Part shown: one piece after another, positions 24,023-24,575 of the stretch
Layout of the letters: each line of letters begins with the position of its first letter
How positions within the stretch are numbered: the stretch's first letter is position 1
Assembly: GCA_964648005.1 (NCBI GenBank)
Contig: CAZYKR010000026.1
Coordinates: 1-24,575 of the forward strand
Direction of reading: 5' to 3'
Origin: JAGQTE01 sp964648005
Lineage (GTDB): Bacteria; Actinomycetota; Acidimicrobiia; Acidimicrobiales; Acidimicrobilacustridaceae
DNA: 24,575 bases
Notes under the pieces: generated by a model
The model's input: only the letters and a program-made list of their open reading frames with translations
What the model was told of the DNA's origin: nothing
Database searches by the model: none
Position numbers and translations under genes: made by a program

Positions 24023-24575
24023 ATGACCGACGGCACCGCCGATCGACCGACGACGCTGGGCGAGCTGCGTGCGAGCGGGTGGGTGTCCCGCTCCGTCAAG
24101 GACGAGATCCGCGACAACGCGGCGCAGCGCATCGCCGCCGGGTCGCCCCTGTTCCCCGGCGTCGAGGGCTACGAGAACACCGTGCTGCCCCAGTTGGAGA
24201 ACGCGCTGCTCGCTGGGCACGACGTGATCTTCCTGGGCGAACGCGGGCAGGCGAAGACGCGCATGATCCGCTCGGTCGTCGGCCTGCTCGACGAGTGGAT
24301 GCCGATCATCGCTGGCTCCGAGATCAACGACGATCCGTACGCGCCCGTGTCCCGTCACGCCCGCGAGCTCGTCGATGCCGAGGGCGACGCCGCCCCCATC
24401 GAGTGGGTGCATCGCGACCAACGCTTCGGCGAGAAGCTGGCCACGCCTGACACGTCGATCGCCGACCTGATCGGCGAGGTCGATCCGATCAAGGTGGCGG
24501 AGGGGCGCTACCTCAGCGACGAGCTCACGTTGCACTACGGCCTCGTGCCCCGCACCAACCGCGGCATCTTCGCCA
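24023..24575 (+). CDS. Magnesium-chelatase-like AAA+ ATPase (ChlI/BchI-type), 5' part, runs off window
   Basis: The first 184 codons of a MoxR/ChlI-like AAA+ ATPase. An N-terminal segment (TLGELRASGW, SVKDEIRDN) leads into FPGVEGYENTVLPQLENALLAGHDVIFLGERGQAKT, in which GERGQAKT at residues 72-79 is the Walker A loop. Further on are LLDEWMPIIAGSEINDDPYAP, GEKLATPDTSIADLIGEVDPIKVAEG and HYGLVPRTNRGIF, a pattern characteristic of actinobacterial proteins annotated as magnesium chelatase subunit I-like. Walker B and the sensor residues lie beyond the window. Such ATPases usually work with a VWA-domain partner encoded next door, as chaperone-like remodelers; chlorophyll synthesis is not implied. 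The ATG has AGGGGG 4 nt upstream. It lies 52 bases after the GGDEF-EAL gene. Confidence 0.88.
   Translation, partial: MTDGTADRPTTLGELRASGWVSRSVKDEIRDNAAQRIAAGSPLFPGVEGYENTVLPQLENALLAGHDVIFLGERGQAKTRMIRSVVGLLDEWMPIIAGSEINDDPYAPVSRHARELVDAEGDAAPIEWVHRDQRFGEKLATPDTSIADLIGEVDPIKVAEGRYLSDELTLHYGLVPRTNRGIFA

Overview
The window is about 24.6 kb of very GC-rich, gene-dense bacterial DNA with GTG/ATG starts, short intergenic gaps and several apparently leaderless genes. Its gene content (fused-type SDH cytochrome b, SCP2 protein, DUF7065-like protein, Chloroflexus-like malyl-CoA lyase, Mg-chelatase-like AAA+ ATPase) fits a high-GC actinobacterium, probably of the Acidimicrobiia. That placement is inferred from protein character only. 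No tRNA, rRNA, CRISPR array or insertion sequence was seen. No gene-free stretch exceeds 300 bases.

Layout. (1) 1-3355, plus strand: the 3' end of purH, then folD and metF, a folate one-carbon block, followed closely by a polytopic GT-C-like membrane protein. (2) 3425-6905: an aldehyde dehydrogenase (plus) converges on a minus-strand pair, a Chloroflexus-type malyl-CoA lyase followed by a CitE-like malyl-CoA lyase/thioesterase homologue. (3) 7039-10649: two overlapping half-size ABC exporters that together look like an asymmetric heterodimer with one degenerate ATP site. (4) 10704-11696: malate dehydrogenase, convergent with a minus-strand SCP2-fpg pair (11761-12975), with a strong hairpin between them. 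(5) 13099-15325, plus: a small protein with a proline-rich tail, a DUF7064/7065-like protein and a DedA membrane protein. (6) 15356-18850, minus: a succinate dehydrogenase operon in the order sdhC-sdhA-sdhB. (7) 19021-21204, minus: a family GH2-like protein whose general acid/base glutamate appears replaced by glutamine. (8) 21304-23970, plus: a soluble GAF-PAS-PAS-GGDEF-EAL c-di-GMP protein, followed by the 5' part of a magnesium-chelatase-like AAA+ ATPase that runs off the window.

How the genes relate. PurH, FolD and MetF share the tetrahydrofolate one-carbon pool. The two malyl-CoA enzymes, malate dehydrogenase and succinate dehydrogenase all handle C4 dicarboxylates and would fit glyoxylate/acetyl-CoA or propionyl-CoA assimilation, although the remaining pathway genes are not in view. 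Many genes are preceded by a TANNNT hexamer (often TAGGCT or TAGGTT) 6-10 nt before the start codon or overlapping the upstream stop codon. This suggests frequent leaderless or short-leader transcription.

I did not find a clearly new multi-gene system. The most unusual items are the substituted GH2 protein, the tandem malyl-CoA enzymes, the asymmetric ABC pair, and the unannotated proline-rich/DUF7065 pair.
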